Positions 48,546 through 60,575 are shown, numbered from the stretch's first letter. The stretch is 64,000 bases of DNA from Axinella damicornis (GCA_963931865.1 OZ007505.1:16233616-16297615); one strand, 5' to 3'. Notes: generated by a model from the letters alone, not told the origin. Program-made: numbers and translations.

Positions 48546-49300
48546 TAGCTATCTGGTTTTCATTGTGTCACATTCGTATGTTATGCAGGACTCCCAGGTG
48601 CACCTGCTTTTTATATTATATTGGCCTAGCTAAATAAAAAGACGTACCCTGTACATTACACACACATGCACACATGTATAAGGCCTCCTCCATTGTCCAA
48701 TTTCCTTTAGCATTTGGAATGCCGTATCATTACCATAATATATTATTACGCCCAACCAAGTAGTTATAGGGATTCTCTTCACACTCCATTCTAGATCTAC
48801 TGGTAGCTATCAATGCCTTGACGTGAAGTTTGCTGATGCAGTCTTTAAATTCTTGACGTGCAAAAGTATTGATTATAATTTGTTCCACATGAGCCTATAG
48901 GCTCTTCTCAAACTATATAGCTAGATGCTAATGAATATACACACTCTGAAATGGCTGTTGAACTTTTCCTACGTTCAACAGACGACAATCTGTAGCACAT
49001 GCACAGCTGTTAATGGTTAGCTAACAATCTCCCGGTTAGACAGTGATTTCAGCTAAACAAACATTTTTCTCACAATACAGCCCAACCTTCCCGGGGATCC
49101 AGGATTCATAGCTAGAAGCATCATAGAACTACAAATTGATGACCATAACTTCAAGCAATCTTTTATGATCAAGAGTCTATAACAGACAATACTCACACGG
49201 GTAACACATGGAGTCATACATTTCATAAACATTCTCTGCCCTTTGGCTCATTCATAATAAATAGTCAAGATGCAATTCAATATTGAAGGACCTGTTTAAA
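48546..49300. other. 3' flank of MFSD4-like gene C
   Basis: About 48,695-48,770 and 49,255-49,300 match the flank of pseudogene B. The roughly 490 bp between them are absent from B, so they were inserted in C or lost from B. No gene. Confidence 0.5.
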
Positions 49301-52300
49301 TCACAACTCTGTCTCTATTGTATCTAACAAGTGCTCTTCACCATCATTATCCCCACCTGCAAGTTCAGTGTCCCCATTTACAAGTTCAGTATCCCCATTC
49401 TCCTCTGTCTTCCTTTCAGTCTTCTCCAGCCTTCTGTACTTTTGATGGTTCAAACCCAGGGTCCTCCTCTTCTGCACATGAGCAGCGATGAACAGAGCTG
49501 CAACAATCATGGCCGACATGATGATGCCACAAAAGGTGAAGTATATTAGTGAATCTGGAGACACGTGGGCTATCAGAGCGCCAACTACAGCAGGGAGTAT
49601 TGTATCTCCTAGTGTACCACCTGTGACTACAACTGAAGTTGCCTTCCCAGTGGCTTCAACATTTTGTCCCAGCCAGACCATGGTGGTTGGATATATAGAT
49701 GCATAACTGGCGCCGAGAATGGCTGCCCCAAGCCAGATTGCAGTGGCATTGTGTGGAAAGAACACCATTATAGTTGCAGCTAGTAGGCTCCCACTGAGGT
49801 TCATCGTCATCATCACGGAAGCACGCACTTTCAGCAGTGCCAGGGTCACGGAGAACAGTCTCATGAAGCAAAAGGTGCCCCAGAACACGGATGTCAATAT
49901 TGCAGCATTAGGTTTGCTAAAGTTTAGTTCACCTGTAACTGAAGCCGTAAATATGAGAGTCCCAAACGTTACCTCAAGCCCGACATATATAAATGTGAAG
50001 AGGAAGAGAAGAGAAAAGACAGTAACCTTGTACACAAGTGGGTACTTAGCAGTTTGTTTTGTGTTTTCAGCAGTGGGAGTGCTATCACCACTATCCTTCA
50101 CTGTACGGCATCTTGGAAGTGTGAATTTTATTGCATAGTAGGCAAAAGCCAGCAGTGGTACGATGAAGAAGGATGCAGATATCCAGTATGGCCACCCTAG
50201 CAAGTATCTCTCCACAGATGGTGTAATGGTAAGATTTGAGCAATTAGTAAGGTCTTCTAAGGTGACTGGGCTGAGCTCTGCTGTCGTGAGATTAGAATCA
50301 GCCGTGAAATTAAAGCACGTGTTGTTCAGGAACTCTATACAGTTAGTACTGTTATAAGCATATGGTAGCCTTCCAGACCCAAACTCCTGTGTGTCATTCC
50401 AATAACCATCAAGATTGAGATCCAAGCATGTGAAGTTGGTAAGATTATAGCCACCATTTGCACCACCGCTCTCCTCACTGATGAATGGTTTTGAGATTAG
50501 GGGAGCAATAAAGGCACCAAGAGAAAACGAAAAGTGCAGCACTTGCATACATGGTCCAACTTTGTCTCCCCACAGCCTCATCAGCACAGCATGAGCACCT
50601 GAGTAACAGCAGACATTAATGCTACAACTAAGGCTACGATTGAATATGGCGTTCTTTAGTATGGCTAACAGAGAAAACGAAAAGTGCAATTTAAATTGCA
50701 ATTTAAATTTTTTCTCTAAAAGCAATTTACAATGTACTACATGTAGTTCAGGTCAGTTATTATAGTGGATCTTGGTGAAGTTATACGTTACTTCCCAAGA
50801 TAGAAATTGGAAGCAGGATATTATGTAATCCTAATTAATTAACTAACACTATTGCTTATATACTTTCAAAAAGTTGGAGTATGGTGAGTCCCTCGTCGGG
50901 GTGGGGGGCCTTGTGGACTTACCATTATCCAGGGATCCAAATGCTACTCCATTCAATAGCATGAGCACAGTAAGCATTGCTATGTGAACCGAGAGTGGGA
51001 TCGTCACGGTGACTATAAGGGTAAATAATACATTGGGGTGAACCTGTGATACAAGTGAACTCTGATGAGAATGTAGGCATCTGATAGCACGTACAAATGC
51101 CATAGTTTATGTTGCACACATTGTGCTGTATATCCAGGAGCCCATAACGGGAAGGATGCAGGGTAGCAGCACACAACGCTCCTTATACGGATTTGAATTG
51201 CTTGCGTTTGAGGTCTGTGTACATGTGTATAGCTGTGTGTGACATCACATAAGTAGGTGGGCAGGTGTTGTGTATGCTATTGTGGGCGATTGCTCCCTCA
51301 CAGGCTTCTTAACAAAGTAGGTGCGAGATGGAACCCTAACAAGTACGGTAGTTTGACGCTCCTTCCCACCGCTTCGTGCCACTCATAAGCTCCTGGTATA
51401 TCTTACTTACACATTCCCTTGAACATTTAGCTCATGAGGATATATACCATTAGGAGTCAGGGGGGGTCGGACATGACGTCATTACACTCCAAGGGCTGCA
51501 TGATAAACACGTGACTCAAAGCATAGGCCTTCCACCCACGTACAAAGAAAGCCATGGCTGCGTCTGGCGTCTCGGGTGTCTACTTCGTTCCTAGGTCTTT
51601 GCGGGTGCTATTTAAACCTTCTGAAAGACGACGCACCCAACGATTGTGTTTGCGTGTTGTCACTGGGGCTGTCGTTGCAAACTCCCGAAATCGTCGAGGT
51701 TCCCCGAGGTTCACTCAAGATCGCAGCACAATGCACCAATTCGTTTGCAAACAACTCTTAAATACACCGCAGTTAGCTATCGTTAGACAACACTGCGAAG
51801 ATAAATTCTCTATGGCAAACGCCATAGTGAAGATCAGCAACGTCAGCAAAAAATGTGGTGCACGTGGCCACTATGACATCATGTCCGACCCCCCCTGATT
51901 AGGAGTCTAATAATACATGCTTTTCTGTTTATTTAAAAGCAGCTTCTTATGAGTGAAGTCACTGCTGCAAGCATAGGTGAGATGCTAGATGCAAGAGGAA
52001 AGGATCCAGAGCTATACAGAGAACTGAGGTACGTGATATGATCTATTGAAGGAGTTGCTATTTGCCTAAAATAGCAATAGGTATGTAGCACACCAAAACC
52101 ATCTGCCTGTAGCAACTGATCATGACTTACTAGCAATTCCAGTCAGGAGGATACCCACTAAGAACGTGTATGAATGGCGCGGCAGCTTGTCAAACAGGAT
52201 TCCTGACCCCACACTCCCAATGGCATGGCCGACGGCCCGGACAGCAAGCATGGCAGCCAGGACACCTATCCCGACGGAGAGGTGGCTGGCTAGGTCAAGT

Positions 52301-53356
52301 AAGGTGGGTCCGAAGACAACAATAGAAGAGCCCTGTGTGGATGAAACAAGTACATGTACACCATGGGGGCAGAAGTGTTCCCCTTAGAGTGGGAACTCCC
52401 ATCCATGATTATTAATCTTTTTTGTACAAACGTTCCCCAGATTGGCAAGATTGGGCAGGAAGCTTATTTGAAGCCCTTTCCAGGGAAGGGAAACCTAGGT
52501 GCAACTGGTGGGACTCAAACCTGTGGCCTCTCACACCACAGTCGAGTGCTTTAGCCACTTGGCCACACAGTCATGAAACTGAGTTTGCGTTGTCGTGCTG
52601 GTCACTTGTATTTGCCTTGCAATTGTCCCCATATCATGCTCAGCATGAAGTAGGCCTAGCGGAGGGGGGTATGAGCTTAACATCACACTGATGGTAAGCT
52701 AGTCTCGGTCCCAGACCAAACCAACCGCTAGTCTCTGAACCAGACCTTTTGCACAGCAGACTAACCAACCGCATGCAGTGTGGGTCGCAAGGGGGTGACA
52801 CTCCCATTGATGCCATAGTCAGAGCTGCGACCGGGGTCAAGAAATCTTGACCGCTTGACCACTTGACCGCATTGCACAACGACTCAGGACCGTTTGACTG
52901 TGCTGTATTTCAGCCGTTGACTGCTTGACCGCCGATAGTATACGGAAGAATGCGTAGCGACACCACCCCTTCCTTAGTATACAGGGTCAAGATTCACCGA
53001 TAAGCCTGGTCGCATCTGACTATGGCATCTATGGGAGTGTCACCCCCTTGGGTCGCTTCCGGTATTGTGTGATACTTGAAGCGATCCACGCTGGGGTTGG
53101 TTTGGATCTGGGACCGAGACTAATGGTACTTCAAACCTTCTCTCAGCACAGAGTAGGTCTGGGAACCAGATCAATGCAGATCAGTTTGCAGATCAGCCAA
53201 CTACCTAGCCCTCTCACTTACCAGCCCAATAAATGAAAGGGACAACCACAAGCTGACGAAAATCCGGTGGACGTTGCATGTTCTGATCTGAGAGTACCAC
53301 TTCTTCGGACTGCAGAGCACCTTCACTCGCCTCTTAAGTGTGTTAGTTTCCTCCAT
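49301..53356 (-). CDS. MFSD4-like major facilitator transporter, paralogue C
   Basis: Four minus-strand exons: 53,356-53,222 (ATG), 52,332-52,131, 51,012-50,923 and 50,598-49,301 (TGA), giving 574 residues with all phases consistent. The N-terminus has RIFVSLWLSLSFIGL, then FGPTLLDLASHLSVGIGVLA, a short exon with IPLSVHIAMLTVLML, and the signature LMRLWGDKVGPCMQVLHFSF. The big last exon carries a glycosylation-rich loop, the second transporter half (GASYASIYPTTMVWLGQNVE) and a tail with repeated NGDTEL. It is closer to pseudogene B than to A. Introns hold a 440-bp element (51,458-51,897), a tRNA-derived SINE and a foldback MITE. The family role is uniport or cation-linked transport of hexoses or related solutes; the substrate is unknown. 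Confidence 0.9.
51458..51897. mobile_element. 440-bp element with 9-bp target duplication and known empty site
   Basis: Ends CAGGGGGGGTCGGACATGA and inverted CATGTCCGACCCCCCCTG. ATTAGGAGT lies on both sides (51,449-51,457 and 51,898-51,906). Pseudogene B has the same intron sequence with one ATTAGGAGT and no insert (near 26,778). The element therefore inserted in C after the B/C duplication. A 114-codon open frame (51,554-51,898) runs into the terminal repeat and resembles no protein I know. Confidence 0.92.
52505..52572 (-). repeat. tRNA-derived SINE head, paralogous copy
   Basis: Same element as 27,418-27,481: box A TGGCCAAGTGG and box B GGTTTGAGTCC on the minus strand, in intron 1 of gene C. 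Confidence 0.65.
52700..53122. mobile_element. TAGYCTCG-family foldback MITE in MFSD4-C intron 1
   Basis: TAGTCTCGGTCCCAGACCAA at the left is matched by the inverted TTTGGATCTGGGACCGAGACTA at the right over most bases. Inner arms pair over about 50 bp (GGGGGTGACACTCCCAT against ATGGGAGTGTCACCCCC). The flanks ATGGTAAGC and ATGGTACTT agree at only 6 of 9, so the duplication is eroded or absent. Confidence 0.8.
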
Positions 53357-53964
53357 CGTCGCGAGGGGGGCGGGGTCATAAGATTAACTAAATTCGAAAT
53401 TTTGTTACTTCACAAACAATTAGAAAGGGTTATATTTACGGTACGGTTTTTATCAGTCAAAATTGCAAATGGCTGTCGATTGAGTCAGTGTTGGAGTTTG
53501 TGTCGATTTTGACCACGTTGCTGCTGCAGTGGACCTACTCCAAAGGCACAGTTTTATTTGAACGACAAAGGTAAGCTTTTAGGCGTAGAATTAATGGTGT
53601 TCATGCCCGTGGGCCCCTTTGTGGAGGGTGGATGTGATGTGACCTTGTGTAGACTAGTTAAGGGGCGTAATTCGCTGCCCTAACCCGCCGCACAGAGAAA
53701 GGGTCTTGCGACTTTCAGCACTCTCTAGTACTTCACATGTCTGCTGTGAGATGTGATGTACATGTATGTGGGAACGTGCTTACTGCAGAGTGACGTGATC
53801 GTGTGTGAATGTACTTTACTTGTACATGACTTGGGGAGGTCACTTTGATATGCACCATAGTCACAGCTGCCGCACATCTTGACCCCGTATACTAAGGAAG
53901 GGGTGGTGTATTTGTCCATGTATTACTGGGTCGTATACTAAGGAAGGGGTGGTGCATACGTCCA
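53357..53964. other. Upstream of gene C; start of a repeat cluster
   Basis: No promoter motif is firm. From 53,886 a segment with two copies of CGTATACTAAGGAAGGGGTG begins; it recurs at 54,597-54,685. Confidence 0.4.
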
Positions 53965-54436
53965 TTTAGAGTATAGTTTTACCAATTCCACCAATCAGAT
54001 TACTCACTGCGAGGTATCTAAATCCCATAGAAAATATCGTACAGGGTTTCTCTATTGAGCCCCCAGGATACACAATTATTGTTTACTGCCAACTTGAAAT
54101 CCATGGCTATATTACAGCTGCTTTAGAATTACAGGCACTGCACATATCTCTATACTTCGCTGGGTACACTTTTGTTGGAAGTACAAACGGCTGCATCAGT
54201 ACAGCTCGAAGCCGGAGGGGCTAAGCGGACAATGACGGCACTGGTGGGGTGGAGCCAAGTTGAGGGGCGGAGCCATGTGACTGCTTGATCGTGCGCGCAA
54301 GTCACTCGAGCGCCTTGTATGTCAGCGGCCTTGTCGTATTCATAGCCAGTCTGTTATTTAGTCGAAAAGGACCGACTCGTAGGTTATTTTGTTGACAACT
54401 GAAGCGCTAACGTAGTTACCACTGCTATACTCTAAA
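53965..54436. mobile_element. Putative MITE with TTTAGAGTATAG ends
   Basis: TTTAGAGTATAG at 53,965 and CTATACTCTAAA ending at 54,436 form a 12-bp inverted pair. The insert lies next to copies of a repeat containing GTATACTAAGGAAGG. No target duplication could be confirmed. Confidence 0.45.
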
Positions 54437-54442
54437 TCAGCA

Positions 54443-54576
54443 AGACACTGAGACCAATGGGATCTACGCAATTTAGAAACCCTCGGGCCCTTAGTAGCGC
54501 CCTCGCTGTGCTCGGGACGCTACAGCCCAGGGCTCTCGAGTTTCTAAATTGCCTAGATCCCTTGGTCTCAATGTCT
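54443..54576. mobile_element. Palindromic MITE-like element, 134 bp
   Basis: Arms of about 50 bp (AGACACTGAGACCAATGGGA at the left, its near reverse complement at the right) around a GC-rich centre with GCCCTCGCTGTGCTCGGGACGC. It is built like the element at 10,077-10,229, with different arms but a similar CTCG-rich centre. Confidence 0.75.
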
Positions 54577-54689
54577 AACTTGTATGTATTATCAGGTCGT
54601 ATACTAAGGAAGGGTGGTGCATATGTCCATGTATTACCGGGTCGTATACTAAGGAAGGGGTGGTGCATTCGTCCATTTCTTATCGCATT

Positions 54690-55600
54690 GAAAGGCAAAT
54701 TGTGAAATTGTGCATGTGTAGTTATAGGTCATTGGCTGAAATACGGTCAAAGCCCCCCCCCCCCCCCCCCCCCCCCGAGTAGTCAGCAGTCAAAGTGCTC
54801 AAAAGTGCTGGTCACAGCTGTGATTGAGTCTACAGGCGTGACCGCCCCATGATAATCTCTGCACAACTGATTGGCATAAGGACATTCCTTGTGATTAATT
54901 GGCCTTCATGCTGGATTAGATTACCGTTAATCTGGTTAAGCCAGACCCTCGCATGGGACCGACATGTACTGAAAGTTGTCACTCAGGAATTTAATAATAC
55001 ACACAGTGTTATGCAACTCTGTTCATGAATACGTTAGCACGTCACACCCTTTCACGAGAGATTCCACAACCTCAGTATAGCTCAAATGGTTTGCCGCTAC
55101 CCTGGCTGCTTCTCTGATAGTGCATAGCTCCATTTTCACAGCAGGCTGATAGACTCCTGCTCGTGTCAAAACACAGCCTCGTACCAAACGTACTAGTAAG
55201 TACACTGTACCTGTTCTGCAATTTAAATTGAAATTGGAGTGTAGACTCAACACCAGACCTTCCGCCACATGCGAGAACCTGGCTTTGCCAGACTAGGATT
55301 GGATCGGTCCATGCTTTGGGAGAGCTGGGGCCCAGTGTTCTCCCAGAAATTTGGGTGTATAATGAGATTCATACTATTCAGAAACCCTACCTAGTCAAGT
55401 ATTTCAAGTGGTTGCTGAAGAGTAAGTAGCAGCATTTAGACCAGGCCACAGAGAACCCCAAAGGGTCTTTGGTAGAGGCCTAGCGAGAACGCTCGGTGGG
55501 GTGTGTGTGCTATACATTTACTCAGCTACATGTACTACCCCGTAATTCGCCTACACTGTACAGCCAGTCCAGCCATGGACAGCTCTCTGTGCAGAGACCT
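54690..55600. other. Intergenic, poly-C tract only
   Basis: A poly-C run at about 54,754-54,776. A SacI-free AT/GC-mixed sequence follows with no exon or repeat that I can support. Confidence 0.35.
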
Positions 55601-55604
55601 CACC

Positions 55605-55790
55605 TCCGCTCTCCGATTGTGTCTGCTTCAGCTGCTGCTCTACGATCTCTACTGCTTCAGCTGCTGCTCCCCGATTGTGACCGTTTCAGCTTCAGCTGCT
55701 GCTCCCCGATTACGTCCACTTTGGCAACTGCTCCCCAATTGCGTCCGCTTCAGCTGCTGCTCCCTGATGGCATCTGCTTCAGCCGAGTGA
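55605..55790 (+). repeat. Short tandem repeat of about 40 bp
   Basis: Four to five imperfect units containing GCTTCAGCTGCTGCTC and CCGATTG. Open frames across it are repeat artefacts. Confidence 0.75.
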
Positions 55791-56045
55791 CATTTACAAA
55801 ACATTCTGAGGAAACTGTGCAAGGTGTTTGGTTTATCAAATAGCTAGTCGTAATTGGGCAGGGGTTGTTGGACTCCAGGAGTCCATCCACTAGCTCTTGA
55901 TGCTGTACGGGGTATACACTATTGGCGGTCTTACGAACCCCTCATCAGTGTTAACATCACCCTAAGTCCTTGTTGAGTGGTTGTCAGTGTGGTTAGCTGC
56001 TAGACAAGAACTATTGCCGCCCAAAGGACTATTATGCTGTAAGCA

Positions 56046-57315
56046 TGCCCACTTGATCCTTCAGTGTGTGCATGCGAGGAGCGCGCTGGGATGCCCACTT
56101 GACCCTTCAGTGTGTGCATGTGAGGAGCGCGCTGGGATGCCCACTTGACCTTCAGTGTGTGCATGCGAGGAGCGCGCTGGGATGCCCACTTGACCCTTCA
56201 GTGTGTGCATGTGAGGAGCGCGCTGGGATGCCCACTTGATCCTTCAGTGTGTGCATGTGAGGAGCGCGCTGGGATGCCCACTTGACCCTTCAGTGTGTGC
56301 ATGTGAGGAGCGCGCTGGGATGCCCACTTGACCCTTCAGTGTGTGCATGTGAGGAGCGCGCTGGGATGCCCACTTGATCCTTCAGTGTGTGCATGCGAGG
56401 AGCGCGCTGGGATGCCCACTTGACCCTTCAGTGTGTGCATGCGAGGAGCGCCTTCAGTGTGTGCATGTGAGGAGCGCGCTGGGATGCCCACTTGACCCTT
56501 CAGTGTGTGCATGTGAGGAGCGCGCTGGGATGCCGACTTGATCCTTCAGTGTGTGCATGTGAGGAGCGCGCTGGGATGCCCACTTGATCCTTCAGTGTGT
56601 GCATGTGAGGAGCGCACTGGGATGCCCACTTGATCCTTCAGTGTGTGCATGTGAGGAGCGCGCTGGGATGCCCACTTGACCCTTCAGTGTGTGCATGTGA
56701 GGAGCGCGCTGGGATGCCCACTTGATCCTTCAGTGTGTGCATGTGAGGAGCGCGCTGGGATGCCCACTTGATCCTTCAGTGTGTGCATGTGAGGAGCGCG
56801 CTGGGATGCCCACTTGATCCTTCAGTGTGTGCATGTGAGGAGCGCGCTGGGATGCCCACTTGATCCTTCAGTGTGTGCATGTGAGGAGCGCGCTGGGATG
56901 CCCACTTGACCCTTCAGTGTGTGCATGTGAGGAGCGCGCTGGGATGCCCACTTGATCCTTCAGTGTGTGCATGTGAGGAGCGCGCTGGGATGCCCACTTG
57001 ACCCTTCAGTGTGTGCATGTGAGGAGCGCGCTGGGATGCCCACTTGACCCTTCAGTGTGTGCATGTGAGGAGCGCGCTGGGATGCCCACTTGATCCTTCA
57101 GTGTGTGCATGTGAGGAGCGCGCTGGGATGCCCACTTGACCCTTCAGTGTGTGCATGTGAGGAGCGCGCTGGGATGCCCACTTGATCCTTCAGTGTGTGC
57201 ATGTGAGGAGCGCGCTGGGATGCCCACTTGACCCTTCAGTGTGTGCATGTGAGGAGCGCGCTGGGATGCCCACTTGACCCTTCAGTGTGTGCATGTGAGG
57301 AGCGCGCTGGGATGG
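56046..57315 (+). repeat. 46-bp minisatellite, about 27 copies
   Basis: The unit has GCCCACTTGAYCCTTCAG, TGTGTGCATGYGAGG and AGCGCGCTGGGAT. Units differ mainly at two C/T positions, and one unit near 56,440 is shortened. The array is very homogeneous, which implies recent expansion or ongoing homogenisation. It is not a CRISPR array: there are no spacers and the genome is eukaryotic. Confidence 0.95.
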
Positions 57316-57565
57316 CAGACACTGTGATTAGTGGGTACATGTATAGTCTGTCCAACCTACCCCACATTCCATTGTGCAGCTTTACATGTAATTCAGGTCC
57401 TTGGAAACAGCAGGGAATAGTAATTTGGTGCAGCAGTGTTTCCCACAAAGGGGTGTAGGGGGTTGCTCCTCCCACCTTTCCTGGCCTATTATCCTTTGAT
57501 GTGGTCATTGGAATGCATTCAGTTCTTTGATCTGGTCAATTATGTGCTATCCCCCCCTCCCCCCC

Positions 57566-57597
<32 letters not shown>

Positions 57598-57664
57598 TTT
57601 CCTTTTGTCAGTTTTGGAACACACTGTGCAAGCATTGTGGGCCTGGCAATGTGCAGTGGCACAT
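57316..57664. other. Intergenic with poly-C tract
   Basis: A poly-C/CCCT run at about 57,550-57,597. No gene. Confidence 0.5.
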
Positions 57665-57870
57665 GTGTCCACTCCTTTGTATAGTCTCATGCCTAGACCC
57701 TCCGAAGAGGGAGGGTCTGGTGTTCTGAGCAACTTTGTCCACTCCTTTGTATAGTCTCATGCCTAGACCCTCCGAAGAGGGAGGGTCTGGTGTTCTGAGC
57801 AACGTTTGTCCACTCCTTTGTATAGTCTCATGCCTAGACCCTCCGAAGAGGGTCTGGTGTTTTGAGCAAC
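57665..57870 (+). repeat. Three tandem copies of a unit of about 63 bp
   Basis: Each unit has GTCCACTCCTTTGTATAGTC, GCCTAGACCCTCCGAAGAGG and GGTCTGGTGTTCTGAGCAAC; the third is shorter by about six bases. The inner TAGTCTCATGCCTAGACCCT recalls the end of the TAGYCTCG family, so the unit may derive from a small member. Confidence 0.85.
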
Positions 57871-58417
57871 ATTTCTTGCCACATACAGTGTAGGGCAGGG
57901 CCTACCTTGGAATTGAGATCTCGAATCAGATGGCATGACATAAGAAATCAGGCAGACGGACGGCCTTTGGTAATGTAGATAGTGTCGTGCGTAGTGAAAG
58001 CTTGCCTCGCAGCCTGTTTTCGGCTGTCCCAATAGACTTTCGAGCTTTTGTCACCATGCTGTGAGGAGTCAATATTCACTGAAGCATCAGAAACTCGACT
58101 TCCAGATTTAAAAATGCAATTACAATGTATGACATTCCTTACACCGTGTGCCACCAACCCCATGTGACAAGAATTTAGTTTAGAGCACCAGACACACTTT
58201 CCACATTTTGGGGAGGGTCCTTGAACGCTATTGCATGTATGGCTGCGTGAGTAATTCAGTCATGTGATATCATAGTCTACCTCATGTACACTGTGCTTTG
58301 CCTTATGTAAACTGTTTGTCCAATGGTTGAGGTTTGTGTAAGTGGTCATGCTGCATTGTATAAGTGGGGTTTGTTACTTCTGTGCATGCACAAAAACTAC
58401 ATGTACATGTACATGTA
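57871..58417. other. Intergenic, nothing recognised
   Basis: No coding or repeat structure that I can support. Confidence 0.35.
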
Positions 58418-58426
58418 GGGGTATGC

Positions 58427-59615
58427 TAGCCTCATTCCCAGGCCGTCTGCCGCTTTGTTTTTGGTTGCATACGTGACCTTTGAACCCTTGTCAGATAAGC
58501 TGGCAAAAGGCCTGGTACCACTCCTACGTCATTTACAAGCAAGGTGGACACAGTTATGACGTAGGTGGACACGGTTTCATGTAAAATGGCTCCGTGCCGT
58601 CAGGTATGGATCTCCTTGTTGTACGGTTGTAGTAGCCTAACAATAGCTCTCTACAGTAGCTTACCAAGCACTTGGTACGCCTGAATAGTCAAACGTTAGT
58701 GCATGCTGTATTCACGTTAGTGCTGAGTTGGCATCAAGTTGCTGTCTTCGTGGTAGCAATATAAACTGGAAGAGCATACATGTAGTCGAGTTGCTTCTAG
58801 TCTCGTTCCCAGACCGTTTATCCAGCGCGTGTATCGCTTTCAGTATAACGCGCGGAAATACGGTCTGGTAGGTATAGCCAACATTCCTTAAACTCCGCCA
58901 GAATCCGGGCGGATCCAATCAGATCGTAGAACAAGTAATCTCAATGACGTATACGAATATTGATGCCGGAAGTACAGATTCGCCAGCGTGCAATAACAAA
59001 GGTGTTGTCAAACTTCTGGATTTCAGCGTGTTTAAAATACTGCCAGCGCTACTCTCCAATCTCAACAGCATCTCTATGGTCTGGAAGCACGCCTTGGACA
59101 CGCGGTGAGAAGGTAGAATCTCTCCTTTGCTGCATCCAACACTGACACAGCTCGTTGATCCCAGCATCCACAGATGGTGAAATGCCCAGATGCCGACAAT
59201 TGCGCGAGTCACTCGCAATGCTGCTGCAAAAAGGGCATTTCCAAACCGAGCCAAGCACAGCGATCGTGTCGGTACAGTACTTGCCGCCTCTATAGCTCTA
59301 GGTCTTCAAAGGCGGCTTGACTCTTGATGACCACGTGTGAAATTTTGATGTGTCCTGATAAGATCAACAAGTCTCAATTAACGGTAATGAGACCTTAGGA
59401 ATGTGCACTATATCTACCAGACCGTGCGCCCATACTAAAAGCGATCCGTGCTGGGGTTGGTTGGGTCTGGGACCGAGACTAAGTTGCTTCATAACCGTGT
59501 CCACCTTGCTTGTAAATGACGTAGGAGTGGTACCAGACCTTCTGCCACTTATCTGACAAGGGTTCAAAGGTCATGTATGCGACTCAAAGCGGCAGACGGC
59601 CTGGGAACGAGGCTA
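58427..59615. mobile_element. TAGYCTCG-family foldback element, arms of about 130 bp
   Basis: TAGCCTCATTCCCAGGCCGT at the left pairs with the inverted right end finishing AACGAGGCTA. The arms extend through GACCTTTGAACCCTTGTCAG and CTCCTACGTCATTTACAAGC. The flanks are GGGGTATGC and GGGGTGTGC (8 of 9). A second element is nested within it. Confidence 0.88.
58798..59481. mobile_element. Nested TAGYCTCG-family element
   Basis: Ends TAGTCTCGTTCCCAGACC and inverted GGTCTGGGACCGAGACTA. AGTTGCTTC lies on both sides (58,789-58,797 and 59,482-59,490), a 9-bp duplication. A minus-strand open stretch at 59,258-58,919 (with a CPFC motif) has no recognised domain. Confidence 0.88.
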
Positions 59616-59624
59616 GGGGTGTGC

Positions 59625-60566
59625 ATGTGCAGTGTCTTTGCCTCGCGCACATGCTTACAAGTACTATCCGATTTAGTAGGTGTGGTTTCATGCAGAAAGG
59701 TGCAGCCTACTGTGATATTGCATCCACCAGCTTTTGCTTCCAAGGCAGACGGTAGGTGACTACTGGATTTGCTATTAAAAGTTTGTTGTCCTATGCTATG
59801 CTCAGAATTAGCTCAATAACACCTCTCATGAAACAGTGCTACGTAGCAATGAGCCTACACAACTTCATAGCTTACAGTTTGTCCCTACGTGTCATGCTCC
59901 TTCCATGCTGCCAGTGACAGTGGAGTCAATATCGGCTAGAGAGTGCTCTCAACTTCGCCACCAAGGTAGTGGGACTAAGTGCATGACGACGATCACGACA
60001 GTGTAACTGTACTGTCCAAGTCGTAAGCACTCTAGCAATGGTTGCCAATGGCAAGACTAAAGCGCTCATACATGTCCATGTACAAGGTTTCATACAAGGT
60101 TTTTTGCTGGGGGGTGGGATGGGACAGTAAACTGATCACATTGTTTATTTCATACGCCTTTTCCTTCATGCTATGAGATTTGATAATATTAAGTTAAGCA
60201 CAGCATAATTTACCTACCTGGTGAGTAATTACCTTCAAAGCAGCTTCAACGAGTTCACTAGTCAAGTACACTGGATAGACACAGCCTACAGTACATTGCT
60301 GGTTTCCACCTCCCTCATCCCTCAAAATGCCAATTTAATTGTAAGATGTGCCATTTGCACAGTGTCTGGTTACACTGCACTGGGGGGAGCCCTGGGGGCT
60401 AGTTTCGCATCTCCCAACTGATATAGCTTGAGTTACGGCCAACAGTTGTAGGGTTTGCGTGTATATTTGTGTGCATGTGTGTTTGTTTCACTAATGTGAA
60501 GTTTGTAAACAAAGGCATTGTTGACAACAACCTATGCGTAACCTTGTCAACACTGTGTCCCACCCC
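59625..60566. other. Intergenic, nothing recognised
   Basis: Only short open frames; no supportable feature. Confidence 0.35.
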
Positions 60567-60575
60567 ACACTACTC

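Noticed and set aside
51554..51898. 114-codon ORF in the 440-bp element
   Set aside because: It runs into the terminal repeat and has no recognisable domain. It is too short for a transposase.
52700..53122. Exact 9-bp target duplication for this MITE
   Set aside because: The flanks agree at only six of nine positions, so I did not count it among the proven duplications.
56046..57315. CRISPR-like array
   Set aside because: The repeat units are contiguous with no spacers, and the window is eukaryotic.
58919..59258. Minus-strand ORFs with a CPFC motif inside a foldback element
   Set aside because: No family could be recognised and frames overlap without splice support. They may be a captured gene fragment, but the evidence is too thin.
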